This document shows positions 26,392 through 36,657 of a stretch of DNA of 64,000 bases, one piece after another. Under the pieces are notes generated by a model. That model searched no databases. It was given only the letters and a program-made list of their open reading frames with translations, and had not been told where the DNA came from. The DNA is from Maritimibacter sp. DP1N21-5 (GTDB lineage: Bacteria > Pseudomonadota > Alphaproteobacteria > Rhodobacterales > Rhodobacteraceae). Location: positions 1,178,001-1,242,000 of the forward strand of contig NZ_JAHUZF010000006.1 in the NCBI RefSeq assembly GCF_019218295.1, written 5' to 3'. The translations under genes were made by a program, and so were the position numbers. The stretch's first letter is position 1; each line of letters opens with the position of its first letter.

Positions 26392-27909
26392 TCAGAGGCC
26401 CAGACTTCGGAAGACCCTGGACAGCGCGTCGGGCAGGTCCTCGGCGATAAGGCCGGGACCGAAGGCGCGGGCCGCTTCGACGTGGAGCCAGGTGCCGGTG
26501 GTGGCGGCCTCCCAGGGTGTGAAGCCACGCGCGAGCAGCCCGGTGATTACGCCCGCGAGCACATCCCCTGCCCCCGCCGTGGCGAGCCAGGGCGCAGCCC
26601 GTCCATAGGCCGCCGCATGAACGGCGGCGCGGCCAGACGGCTCGGCAATGACGGTATCCGCGCCTTTCAGGAGCACGCAGCATCCCGCCCGCTGGGCGGC
26701 GTCGCGCACCGCGTTCACCCTCGAATAGGCCGGCCCCCTGTCCGCCCTGCGGCCAAGGCGTTCGGCGAGATCCGGAAACAGCCGCGCGAACTCGCCGCCA
26801 TGTGGCGTGAGCACCACCTCGGGGTGCAGCCGGTCCGGGTCGCTTTTCGCCAGAGCGGTCAGCGCATCGGCATCGAGGACGACGGGACGGCGAGCGTTCA
26901 AGGCTGGCGAAAGCAGGGCCTCGGCCCGTTCGACCCCGAGCCCCGGACCGAGACACAGCGCGTTGAGCCGAGAATCCCGAAGTCGCTCGGTCAGGACCTC
27001 GGGCCCGTCGACGGGTGCGAGCATGACGGCATCGAGCCGGGCCGCGTTTTCCTGAAGCGCCCCCGGTGTCGGCGCGAGCGTTACGAGGCCTGCCCCGGCG
27101 CGCAGCGCGGCCCGCGCGGCCATTCGCGCGGCGCCCCCCTTGCCGACACCGCCGGCAAGGACAAGCGCATGTCCATAACCGTATTTGTGCGCCTCGGGGC
27201 GCTTGGCGAGGACCCCGGGATCGGGCCGGCCGACAAGGGCGGCAGCATCCTGAGGCGGTGGCGACGCAAGTCCGATGTCGACCACCCGCAGCTCGCCGCA
27301 ATGCGCCGGTCCATCCGCGAGACAATGCCCGAGCTTCGGGGCGTGAAACGTCACGGTCAGGTCGGCCTTGACCGCCCTGTCGCCCAACACGCGACCGGAA
27401 TCGCTGCAAATCCCTGACGGCAGATCGACGGCCACAACACAGGGACCCTGCGCCCCCCTCTCCGGCACGAGCGCGGGATCGAGGGGGCGGGCCAGCCCGA
27501 TGCCGAAGAGAGCATCGACGAGGATGTCACAGGCAGGCGCGAGATCCGTGCCGCTCTCGCCAATCCGCCGCACCGGACCCAACGCCTCCCATCGCGCCCG
27601 GTTGGCCCGGGCATCTGGCGGCAGCGATCCGGCCCCGCCCATGGCCTGCACCTCGCAGTGCCAGCCGCGTTGGGCGAGAAGCCGAGCAACGACATATCCG
27701 TCGCCCCCGTTGTTGCCCGGCCCGCAGAGGATCGTGGCCCGTCCCGCGCGCGTCGCGAGATATGGCCAGCGCTCGAAGACCGCCTGAACGACGCCCTCAC
27801 CCGCGGCTTCCATGAGCCCTGCCCCCGTCACGCGTCCTGATGCGATCTCCTTCACCTCGATCGCACGCATTTCGGCCGCAGAGAGCAGGCAGGAAGCGGC
27901 TTCAAACAT
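26392..27909 (-). CDS. nnr: Bifunctional NAD(P)H-hydrate epimerase / ADP-dependent dehydratase
   Basis: 505 residues. N-terminal epimerase (YjeF-N) domain about 1-210 with ILCGPGNNGGDGYVVARLLAQRGW and DALFGIGLARPL; C-terminal dehydratase (YjeF-C, ribokinase fold) about 225-500 with YGYGHALVLAGGVGKGGAARMAARAAL, LTPHGGEFARLFP and ATAGAGDVLAGVI. It repairs damaged NADHX/NADPHX. ATG 27909 is preferred; open frame continues to 27963. It is divergent from glnB. Confidence 0.94.
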   Translation of the reverse strand: MFEAASCLLSAAEMRAIEVKEIASGRVTGAGLMEAAGEGVVQAVFERWPYLATRAGRATILCGPGNNGGDGYVVARLLAQRGWHCEVQAMGGAGSLPPDARANRARWEALGPVRRIGESGTDLAPACDILVDALFGIGLARPLDPALVPERGAQGPCVVAVDLPSGICSDSGRVLGDRAVKADLTVTFHAPKLGHCLADGPAHCGELRVVDIGLASPPPQDAAALVGRPDPGVLAKRPEAHKYGYGHALVLAGGVGKGGAARMAARAALRAGAGLVTLAPTPGALQENAARLDAVMLAPVDGPEVLTERLRDSRLNALCLGPGLGVERAEALLSPALNARRPVVLDADALTALAKSDPDRLHPEVVLTPHGGEFARLFPDLAERLGRRADRGPAYSRVNAVRDAAQRAGCCVLLKGADTVIAEPSGRAAVHAAAYGRAAPWLATAGAGDVLAGVITGLLARGFTPWEAATTGTWLHVEAARAFGPGLIAEDLPDALSRVFRSLGL

Positions 27910-27936
27910 GTCCCATGTCCCCGGTTTTCTCAGACG

Positions 27937-27951
27937 GCACATATTTTGTGC
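27937..27951 (+). promoter_or_regulatory. GCAC-N7-GTGC dyad, candidate NtrC site before glnB
   Basis: GCAC (27937) and GTGC (27948) with seven bases between match the core of the NtrC enhancer (TGCACC-N5-GGTGCA). A second dyad, ATCAATTTTGAT, is at 27959-27970. The rest of 27910-28083 shows no gene. In Rhodobacter, glnB-glnA expression responds to NtrC, which fits. Confidence 0.5.
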
Positions 27952-27969
27952 AATCCGCATCAATTTTGA

Positions 27970-28422
<453 letters not shown>

Positions 28423-28485
28423 GCCCGCAGTAACTCCGTAACCGGGACAACCAAACTTTCAACCAAATAGGGGAAAGAAAGAGCA

Positions 28486-29892
28486 ATGAGCAACAAGGAC
28501 GTTCTCAAGCTGATCAAGGATGAAGACGTGGCCTACGTCGACATCCGTTTCACCGATCCGCGTGGCAAACTCCAGCACGTCACCGTCATCGCCGACCTCG
28601 TCGACGAAGACTTCCTTGAAGAAGGTTTCATGTTCGACGGGTCGTCCGTCGCGGGCTGGAAATCGATCGAAGCCTCGGACATGAAACTCATGCCCGACAT
28701 CGATTCCGTCTACATCGACCCCTTCTATGCGGAAAAGACGCTCGCCGTTCATTGCTCGGTCGTGGAACCCGACACGGGCGAACCCTATGAGCGCGACCCG
28801 CGCGGCACCGCCGAGAAGGCCGAAGCCTATCTCAAGTCGTCGGGCATCGGCGATGTGGCCTACATGGGTCCGGAAGCCGAATTCTTCCTTTTCGACGACG
28901 TGAAGTACAAGGTGTCCCCGAATAAGGTCGCCTATGAGATCGACGCCGACGGCGCCGCCTGGAACACCGACGCCGAGTTCGAGATGGGCAACCTTGGCCA
29001 CCGTCCCGACTACAAGGGCGGCTACTTCCCGGTGAACCCCTCGGACGACGGTCAGGACATCCGTTCGGAAATGCTCTCGACCATGAAGATGATCGGGATG
29101 AAGGTCGACAAGCACCACCACGAAGTGGCGACCTCGCAGCACGAACTCGGCCTGATCTTCGACAGCCTCACCAAGCAGGCCGACGAGATCCAGAAGTACA
29201 AATACGTGATCCACAACGTGGCCCAGTCCTATGGCCGTTCGGCGACCTTCATGCCGAAGCCGATCAAGGGCGACAACGGCTCGGGGATGCACGTCAACAT
29301 GTCGATCTGGAAGGACGGCAAGCCGCTCTTCGCCGGTGACAAATACGCCGACCTGTCGCAGGAAGCCCTCTACTTCATCGGTGGCATCCTGAAGCACGCG
29401 AAAGCGCTCAACGCCTTCACGAACCCCTCGACGAACTCCTACAAGCGTCTCATCCCTGGCTTCGAAGCCCCGGTTCTGCGCGCCTACTCGGCCCGCAACC
29501 GTTCGGGTTGCGTGCGTATTCCGTGGACGGAATCGCCGAAAGCCAAACGTGTGGAAGCCCGCTTCCCCGATCCGGCGGCGAACCCCTACCTTGCTTTCGC
29601 GGCGCTGCTGATGGCCGGCCTCGATGGGATCAAGAACAAGATCGACCCGGGTCCGTCGAACGACAAAAACCTCTATGATCTGCCGCCCGAAGAACTGGCC
29701 GAAATTCCGACCGTCTGCGGCTCGCTGCGCGAAGCCCTTGAAGAACTGAGCGCCGACCACGAGTTCCTTCTCGCCGGCGACGTGTTCACCAAGGACCAGA
29801 TCGACGCCTACATCGATCTCAAGTGGGACGAGGTTTATCTCTACGAACATACCCCCCACCCGGTCGAGTACCAGTTGTACTACTCCTGCTGA
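28486..29892 (+). CDS. glnA: Glutamine synthetase type I
   Basis: 468 residues. [35 protein letters not shown], the ATP-binding [16 protein letters not shown] and the active-site [10 protein letters not shown] stretches are all present. Tyr397 in NLYDLPPEE is at the same number as the adenylylation site in E. coli, so it is a GSI-beta enzyme under GlnE control. It makes glutamine from glutamate and ammonia with ATP. Co-directional with glnB. A hairpin at 29913 follows. Confidence 0.98.
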   Translation: MSNKDVLKLIKDEDVAYVDIRFTDPRGKLQHVTVIADLVDEDFLEEGFMFDGSSVAGWKSIEASDMKLMPDIDSVYIDPFYAEKTLAVHCSVVEPDTGEPYERDPRGTAEKAEAYLKSSGIGDVAYMGPEAEFFLFDDVKYKVSPNKVAYEIDADGAAWNTDAEFEMGNLGHRPDYKGGYFPVNPSDDGQDIRSEMLSTMKMIGMKVDKHHHEVATSQHELGLIFDSLTKQADEIQKYKYVIHNVAQSYGRSATFMPKPIKGDNGSGMHVNMSIWKDGKPLFAGDKYADLSQEALYFIGGILKHAKALNAFTNPSTNSYKRLIPGFEAPVLRAYSARNRSGCVRIPWTESPKAKRVEARFPDPAANPYLAFAALLMAGLDGIKNKIDPGPSNDKNLYDLPPEELAEIPTVCGSLREALEELSADHEFLLAGDVFTKDQIDAYIDLKWDEVYLYEHTPHPVEYQLYYSC

Positions 29893-29912
29893 TCGGCGGA
29901 GACATCAGGTCG

Positions 29913-29937
29913 AAGGGCGTCCCACGGGGCGCCCTTT
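29913..29937 (+). terminator. glnA terminator
   Basis: AAGGGCG pairs with CGCCCTT across a ten-base loop, followed by TTGCGTTTGG. Confidence 0.75.
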
Positions 29938-30132
29938 GCGTTTGGCCGATACGGCACGGCGCGCGGACCATGGCGCGAAATGTGTCAAACCCGCCATGAA
30001 AACACGCCGGGTTGGCCATATTGTCTCCAATCCGTGAACAAAGATCGGCTGTCTTCTGCGTGTGTTCCGACACGGGACCGATCCAACGACAGACCCGGGC
30101 GAACCGGCGTCACCGAGCAGAAAGACAGGCAC

Positions 30133-30309
30133 ATGCTTCAGGCGAAGGAGTTGCGGTCCCTCTATGGTGCCGAGGAACCGGCAGACATTGACCGCCACTT
30201 CCGCGAAGACCGCCAGACATTGGCAGACCGGCACCGCCGCATGGCCGAGGACACCCCCAAGCTGACGCGGACCTGGACCGACGGACGATTCGCGTTGCAG
30301 CGGACCTGA
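30133..30309 (+). CDS. 58-residue hypothetical protein
   Basis: Reads MLQAKELRSLYGAEEPADI..., highly charged and helical, without signal peptide or membrane segment. AGG lies 4 bases before the ATG. The frame extends upstream to 29980, but that part looks random. No family recognised and no obvious partner; the gene stands alone between glnA and the structured region upstream of alr. Treat as possible. Confidence 0.4.
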   Translation: MLQAKELRSLYGAEEPADIDRHFREDRQTLADRHRRMAEDTPKLTRTWTDGRFALQRT

Positions 30310-30404
30310 TACGGCCTCTGGCCCTTCTTGTCCGAATTGGGTCATCCGCCCGTTGTCCGACCGTCCGTCGAAGGTCCCGGCGGCGGGAGATGTGACCGAA
30401 AACT

Positions 30405-30586
30405 GGCGGAAACAATCGGTTTCCGCCGCCTTCCCTCCGCGACCCCGGCCCAATCCACCGCGATAAAGACCGCGTTCGAAAGAACTGGTCAGAGGGTTCA
30501 GCGGCTCGGTGGGGGTTCTACCGGGATCCCGCCGCACGGCACCCCACTACTTCGGGGCGATCCGCATAGGCAGGATCGCCCTTTTT
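30405..30586 (+). ncRNA. Structured untranslated RNA or alr leader ending in an intrinsic terminator
   Basis: The 353 bp between 30310 and 30662 contain no convincing coding frame. They do contain a perfect 9-bp hairpin GGCGGAAAC/GTTTCCGCC (30405-30427), a long-range stem GTGGGG (30509-30514)/CCCCAC (30542-30547), and a terminator GGCGATCC/GGATCGCC (30556-30580) followed by five Ts. CCCC at 30542-30545 could alternatively pair with GGGG at 30554-30557 and weaken the terminator base. This may be a stable RNA or a leader that gates alr transcription. I cannot match it to a named riboswitch. Confidence 0.4.
30555..30586 (+). terminator. Intrinsic terminator upstream of alr
   Basis: Stem GGGCGATCC/GGATCGCCC with a nine-base loop (GCATAGGCA) followed by TTTTT. 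It ends a transcript about 77 bp before alr. Confidence 0.85.
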
Positions 30587-30662
30587 CCTGGTCGTCGCGC
30601 CTCTTGTTCTCGCTCCGCGCTTTCGACTTGACCCAAGACGGGCAGCGCGACAAACCACCGAA

Positions 30663-31712
30663 ATGGCAAGCGGAAGACTTACGATTGATCTCGACGCGAT
30701 CGCGTCGAACTGGCGAGCGCTGGACGCGATGAGCGCGCAGGGCGTGCAGACGGGCGCAGTGGTCAAGGCGAACGGATACGGGCTCGATGCCGGACGCGTG
30801 GCGCGGGCCCTTGCGGCGGCCGGGGCGCGACGGTTTTTCGTCGCCGTCGCAGAAGAAGGCGCGGCGGTGCGCGAAGCGCTTGGCCCGGGTCCGGACATTT
30901 CGGTCTTCTCCGGCCATATGCCCGGCGACACCGCCATGATCCATGAGCTGGGCCTGATCCCGATGCTCAACAGCCTCGATCAACTCACCCGACACTTCGA
31001 GTCCCTGCCCGGCCATCCCTTCGGTATCCAGATCGACTCGGGCATGAACCGGCTCGGGATGGAACCCGCCGAATGGAGCGCCGTGCGCGACATCGCGCTC
31101 GACGCCGGTCCGCGGCTGATCATGTCGCACCTGGCCTGCGCCGACGAGCCGGAGCACGACATGAACCCCCGGCAACTGGCAATGTTCGAGGAAATGACCC
31201 AGGGGTGCGACGTGCCGCGCTCGCTCGCCGCGACGGGCGGTATTCTTCTGGGCCCGGATTATCACTTCGATCTCACGCGCCCCGGCATTGGCCTCTACGG
31301 GGCCCGCCCCTTCGAGGATGCGGCGCCCGTCGTCGGGCTCGATCTGCCCGTGATCCAGGTCCGGGATCTCCTGCGCGGCGAAAGCGTGGGCTATGGCAAC
31401 ACGTTCGTGGCCGACCACCCCCTGCGCGTGGCCACCGTGTCGGGCGGCTATGCCGACGGGATCACCCGCGATCTGTCCAACAAGGGCGTCCTCTGGGACG
31501 GGGACACGCCCTGCCCGATCCTTGGCCGTGTTTCCATGGACCTCATCGGGGTCGATGTGAGCCACTTGCCGACGGTGCCGCAGGACCTGACGCTGATCGG
31601 ACCGCACCAGAGCGTCGATGACATCGCCGATACCACCGGCACCATCGGCTACGAAATTCTCACCCAGCTGGGCCACCGCTACGGACGCCATTACACGCGG
31701 GGTCGCGGGTGA
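30663..31712 (+). CDS. alr: Alanine racemase
   Basis: 349 residues. The PLP lysine is in [16 protein letters not shown] (about residue 35), the second catalytic tyrosine region in [11 protein letters not shown], and [13 protein letters not shown] near the C terminus. It makes D-alanine for peptidoglycan. The stop overlaps the next gene by four bases (GTGA), coupling it to the MlaE/MlaF pair. First gene of an operon running at least to mlaF. Slightly short, but no key part is missing. Confidence 0.95.
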   Translation: MASGRLTIDLDAIASNWRALDAMSAQGVQTGAVVKANGYGLDAGRVARALAAAGARRFFVAVAEEGAAVREALGPGPDISVFSGHMPGDTAMIHELGLIPMLNSLDQLTRHFESLPGHPFGIQIDSGMNRLGMEPAEWSAVRDIALDAGPRLIMSHLACADEPEHDMNPRQLAMFEEMTQGCDVPRSLAATGGILLGPDYHFDLTRPGIGLYGARPFEDAAPVVGLDLPVIQVRDLLRGESVGYGNTFVADHPLRVATVSGGYADGITRDLSNKGVLWDGDTPCPILGRVSMDLIGVDVSHLPTVPQDLTLIGPHQSVDDIADTTGTIGYEILTQLGHRYGRHYTRGRG

Positions 31713-32491
31713 TCATGGCGCTTGCGCCCGTGGCCCGGATCGGGCGCGGGACACTGTTCGGCCTGTCGCGCATCGGCCGAAGCCTGCGCTTCGCCCTTGG
31801 CGCCGTCGCGCGCATTCCCCTTTGCCTGCGCCACCAACGTCAGATCGCCCGCGCCTTCTGGCAGGTCGTCTGGCAGTCCCTGCCCGTCATCGGGCTAACC
31901 GCGGTCTTCACCGGCGCGGCGCTCGCCCTTCAGATCCACGCAGGCGGCAGCCGGATCGCGGCCGAAGCGGTCGTGCCCCAGATCGTCGCCGTGGGTATCC
32001 TGCGCGAACTCGGGCCCGTGATGGTCGGCCTCATGGTCGTCGCCCGCGTGACCGCCGCGATGGCCGCCGAAATCGCGACGATGAAGGTCGGCGACGAGGT
32101 CGACGCGCTCGTCACCCTGTCGGTCGACCCGGTGACATGGCTCGTCGCACCCCGGCTCCTCGCGGGTGTGATCGGTCTGCCGGTCCTCGTGTGCCTCGGA
32201 GACATTCTGGGCATCGCGGGCGGCTGGGGCGTCGCGACCACGGTGCTGGATTTCCCCGGCCCGGCCTATGTCCGGGCGAGTTGGGCGTTTCTGACGGCAT
32301 CCGACCTGTGGCTGTCCCTCACCAAGGCCGCGGTCTTCGGTCTGATCGCCATTCTCGCTGCGGGTCAGGCGGGTCTCTCCGCCGAAGGTGGCCCCGAAGG
32401 CGTCGGACGGGCTACGACGGGCGCGGTGGGCCGGGCGGCGCTCGCCATCCTTGCCGCCAACGTGGCGCTTTCGGCGCTGTTTCTCTCATGA
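31709..32491 (+). CDS. mlaE: MlaE-type ABC transporter permease
   Basis: 260 residues from GTG 31709 (ATG 31715 is the alternative). Five or so membrane segments; [50 protein letters not shown] is the signature of the MlaE/TrnL permease family that moves phospholipids or other lipids between membranes. Four-base overlap with alr before it and ATGA overlap with mlaF after it. No mlaD substrate-binding partner lies nearby. Confidence 0.92.
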   Translation: MIMALAPVARIGRGTLFGLSRIGRSLRFALGAVARIPLCLRHQRQIARAFWQVVWQSLPVIGLTAVFTGAALALQIHAGGSRIAAEAVVPQIVAVGILRELGPVMVGLMVVARVTAAMAAEIATMKVGDEVDALVTLSVDPVTWLVAPRLLAGVIGLPVLVCLGDILGIAGGWGVATTVLDFPGPAYVRASWAFLTASDLWLSLTKAAVFGLIAILAAGQAGLSAEGGPEGVGRATTGAVGRAALAILAANVALSALFLS

Positions 32492-33213
32492 TCGCCTTCG
32501 ACCGGATCACCAAGTCCTTCGGCACCCGGTGCGTCTTGTCGGAGGTGTCCCTCGAGCTTCCGAAGGGCCAATCGCTCGCCCTGATCGGACGCTCCGGGTC
32601 GGGTAAATCGGTGATCGGGCGAATCCTCCTGGGTCTTGAAACCCCCGATGCGGGCCGGGTCCTGTTCGACGGGGACCCGCTGACCCCACGTGGCCGTCGC
32701 GCGTTCCTATCCCGCTGCGGGGTGCTGTTTCAGCACGCGGCACTCTTCGAGAGCCTGCCGATCTGGGAAAACGTCGTCTTTCGCGCGCTCCACGGGCCCC
32801 GTCGACAGCCCAGACAGACGTCACGCCACCGCGCCATCGAGGCGCTCGTCGAAGTCGGGCTCGACCCTCAGGTGGCCGTCGCCAGACCTTCCGAGCTTTC
32901 TGGTGGCATGCGAAAACGCGCCGCGCTGGCCCGCGCCATTGTGGACCGCCCCGACATCCTGATCCTCGATGAGCCGAATGCCGGGCTCGATCCGCTGTCG
33001 GCTGCCGAGATCGACGGGCTCATCCGGCGCATCCTGTCGGACCGGGCGATCACGGCCCTGACCATCACGCATGACATCGCGTCGATTCGCACGATTGCGA
33101 CGCGTGTAGCGCTGCTGGAGGCGGGGCGCATCGCGTGGGAGGGCGCTCCCGACGACATGGCCACCTGTGACGACGCGACGATCCGGGCCTTTTGGCGGCG
33201 TTCGTTTCCATAG
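32488..33213 (+). CDS. mlaF: MlaF-type ABC transporter ATP-binding protein
   Basis: 241 residues. Walker A GRSGSGKS, signature LSGGMRKRAALARAI, Walker B ILILDEPNAGLDPLS and a switch histidine (TITHD) are all present. It energises the MlaE permease encoded just upstream, with which it overlaps by four bases. Frames further upstream belong to other genes. The probable role is lipid transport to keep outer-membrane asymmetry. Confidence 0.93.
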   Translation: MIAFDRITKSFGTRCVLSEVSLELPKGQSLALIGRSGSGKSVIGRILLGLETPDAGRVLFDGDPLTPRGRRAFLSRCGVLFQHAALFESLPIWENVVFRALHGPRRQPRQTSRHRAIEALVEVGLDPQVAVARPSELSGGMRKRAALARAIVDRPDILILDEPNAGLDPLSAAEIDGLIRRILSDRAITALTITHDIASIRTIATRVALLEAGRIAWEGAPDDMATCDDATIRAFWRRSFP

Positions 33214-33313
33214 CGGAGACAATCGGCCTTTTGGCCGAGGAATCTAGCGAAATTAGCGGCTTATATGTGACCCTGCTTGCGCTTAGACTTCACGGGCGAG
33301 CGGAGGTCGCGCC

Positions 33314-33928
33314 ATGGTTTCGGCGCGACGTGAGACAGGGGCCGGGACGATGACAGCCATGAGGGCATGGACCGATGCGGTGCGGCGGCGGGCGCGCGAC
33401 CTCGTGCGGCTCGTCGTTGGGGCCTGCGCGATCTTCCTCTCCGTGCTGACACTTGGCGCCATGGTCGGCCTGGGCCCATGGATCGACTTCTATGCAAGCT
33501 ACGGTGGCGTGCCTCTCACCCATGCGGGGGTATGGGCGCAAGCGGGACTGACACTTCTGATGGTGACACTCGCGCTGTTTTTGCCCTCGGGGCGGTCCAT
33601 GGACCGGCTCGAGAATCGGACGCAGGACGCGCAGGCTTCTGCGTCACGCCGCGAAGCGGGGATCGCGCTCTTTCGGGGTCGGCAGGACGCACTGGACCGG
33701 CGCTACGAGACCCTCGCCCGCGCCAGACGCGCCACGGGAGGACTGCGCCCGTGGTCGGCCCGGCGAAATGCCGAGAGGGACGAGGCGGTCACCCCACCCG
33801 CGTCGGATGCCGAAGTCGCGCCCGAACGGATCGACATCGGTGCGCTGCCCCCGATCCCGGCGACGAGACCGCGCACGGGGCGCCCTGCTGTTCACGCGGT
33901 CCGGACGCCCTCGCAACCGGGGCACTAA
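33314..33928 (+). CDS. Two-segment membrane protein of unknown function
   Basis: 204 residues. GGAGG lies seven bases before ATG 33314, which supports this start. Residues about 30-55 (LVRLVVGACAIFLSVLTLGAMVGLG) and 70-92 (GVWAQAGLTLLMVTLALFLPSG) look membrane-spanning; the remaining half is charged (MDRLENRTQDAQASASRREAG, ALDRRYETLARARR) and ends in a Pro/Arg-rich tail. No family recognised. It sits between mlaF and the PqiA-like gene in the same direction and could belong to the same envelope function. Confidence 0.65.
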   Translation: MVSARRETGAGTMTAMRAWTDAVRRRARDLVRLVVGACAIFLSVLTLGAMVGLGPWIDFYASYGGVPLTHAGVWAQAGLTLLMVTLALFLPSGRSMDRLENRTQDAQASASRREAGIALFRGRQDALDRRYETLARARRATGGLRPWSARRNAERDEAVTPPASDAEVAPERIDIGALPPIPATRPRTGRPAVHAVRTPSQPGH

Positions 33929-33945
33929 CGCCCTATCTCGGTCCC

Positions 33946-34380
33946 ATGTGGCAACGCTGGCTCAACCTCTCGCTCCTCGTCCTGTTTCCGGTCGCCTGGT
34001 TCGCGCCGCTCATCCGGGCCGGGATCAACCTGCCGCTTCTGGGGCTGAAGGACGTCTCCGTGGCGAGCGGCCTCGTCGCGCTTTGGGAGGAGGACCTCGT
34101 CCTCTTTACCGTGGTCTTCCTGTTCGCCCTCCTGGCGCCCGCGCTAAAGGTGCTCGGCATCGCGCTCCTGCATGCCGGGCGACTGGGTGCGAAGGCAAAG
34201 ACCGTATTCGTCTTCCTGGGTCGGGTCGCGATGGCGGACATCTTTCTCATGGCGCTCTACGTCGTGATCGTGAAGGGCGTCGCGGTGACCCGGATCGAGG
34301 TCGGCTGGGGGCTCTACCTCTTCACCTTCTGTGTCCTGGCGTCGCTGGCCGTTTCGTTTTTTCCCGGCACCAAACGATAG
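33946..34380 (+). CDS. Paraquat-inducible protein A-like, single module
   Basis: 144 residues with four membrane segments (LSLLVLFPVAWFAPLI, LVLFTVVFLFALLAPALKVLGIALL, ADIFLMALYVVIVKGVAV, LYLFTFCVLASLAVSFFP). The pattern matches one half of PqiA. PqiA works with MCE-domain PqiB in lipid traffic, so its place beside mlaE/mlaF is suggestive. The upstream spacing is 17 bp. The ribosome-binding site is weak. Confidence 0.82.
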   Translation: MWQRWLNLSLLVLFPVAWFAPLIRAGINLPLLGLKDVSVASGLVALWEEDLVLFTVVFLFALLAPALKVLGIALLHAGRLGAKAKTVFVFLGRVAMADIFLMALYVVIVKGVAVTRIEVGWGLYLFTFCVLASLAVSFFPGTKR

Positions 34381-34387
34381 GGATCGA

Positions 34388-34473
34388 ATGCCGCTTTCGC
34401 GGCATCCGACCGGCGGGGGGAGGCTCTGCCTCCCCCAAACCCCCACCGAGGTATTTGTGAAGCGATCAAGATG
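34388..34473 (+). repeat. Dispersed two-hairpin repeat, copy B
   Basis: First hairpin ATGCCGC/GCGGCAT with TTTC loop (34388-34405). Second hairpin GGGGGAGGC/GCCTCCCCC (34416-34435). Then AAACCCCCACCGAGGTATTTGTGAAGCGATCAAGATGA. Same order of parts as copy A at 26291. It lies between the PqiA-like gene and radA. Confidence 0.75.
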
Positions 34474-34533
34474 AGCGGCGCGGGACCTGTGCCACCGTCT
34501 TGCACCGCCCCCCGCGGCTTGGCACAAGGGCGC

Positions 34534-35901
<1,368 letters not shown>

Positions 35902-35949
35902 GCGTCTCAGGACAGGGCCCGAATGGGCCACATGCAGGAACGAGGGTTC

Positions 35950-36546
35950 ATGGACGGTTTCACGATAGTCGACGGCGTCGTCGCTCTGGTCATCCTCGTG
36001 TCGGCGATCCTCGCCTATTCGCGCGGGTTCGTTCGCGAAGGCATGGCCATCGTCGGTTGGGTCGTGGCGGCCATCGTCGCTTTCCTCTTCGCGCCGAAGT
36101 TCGTGCCGCTGATCAAGGAAATCCCGGTCCTGCGCGACTTCATCGCCGACAGTTGCGAATTGTCGGTGATCGCGAGCTTTGCGGGGGTCCTCGCGCTCTC
36201 TCTCGTGGTCGTCTCGCTTTTCACGCCGCTCTTTTCCTCCTTCATCCAGCGCACGGCACTCGGCGGGGTCGACCAGGCCTTGGGTTTCGTCTTCGGTGTG
36301 CTGCGCGGCATCCTCCTCGTGGCGGTCGCGCTCATCGTCTATGACAACGTGGTTACCTCGGATTCCGTGGCCGTCGTGGACAATTCGCGCACCGCCAAGG
36401 TGTTCGCCCGCACAAAGAGCAACGTGAACGAACAGATCCCGGCCGATGCGCCCGGCTGGATCGTCGCGCGGTATGAGGAGCTGGTGTCGACCTGCACCAC
36501 CGGCGGCGCGGACGTGACCACCGACGCTCCGGCCACGGTGCAGTAA
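35950..36546 (+). CDS. cvpA: CvpA family membrane protein
   Basis: 198 residues with four membrane segments, beginning MDGFTIVDGVVALVILVSAILAYSRGFVREGMAIVGWVVA, the characteristic CvpA start, and a later GGVDQALGFVFGVLRGILLV. CvpA is linked to colicin V release and envelope integrity in E. coli. ATG 35950 is preceded by GAGGG. It precedes purF, the same neighbour as in E. coli; 111 bp separate them. Confidence 0.92.
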   Translation: MDGFTIVDGVVALVILVSAILAYSRGFVREGMAIVGWVVAAIVAFLFAPKFVPLIKEIPVLRDFIADSCELSVIASFAGVLALSLVVVSLFTPLFSSFIQRTALGGVDQALGFVFGVLRGILLVAVALIVYDNVVTSDSVAVVDNSRTAKVFARTKSNVNEQIPADAPGWIVARYEELVSTCTTGGADVTTDAPATVQ

Positions 36547-36657
36547 TTCGCAGCCCGATCACATAAAACCGTTACAATCCCTGCGTGGCCCCGTGACAGC
36601 GTGCTGGACCTGCACTAGATAGGGGCCATCCTGAAATTGGATTCGGACCTGCTGCCC

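Noticed and set aside
27936..27951. Sigma-54 promoter reading of GGCACATATTTTGTGC
   Set aside because: The -12 element lacks the expected GC; an NtrC-type dyad is the simpler reading.
28459..29859. 466-codon minus-strand frame
   Set aside because: Antisense of glnA; no domain.
30490..30586. tRNA or tmRNA end
   Set aside because: GGTTCTACCGGGATCC does not form a proper T-arm with acceptor stem, and there is no CCA-adjacent pairing.
31618..32487. Long upstream extension of the mlaF frame
   Set aside because: Overlaps mlaE out of frame; the ATGA start at 32488 fits the ATPase family.
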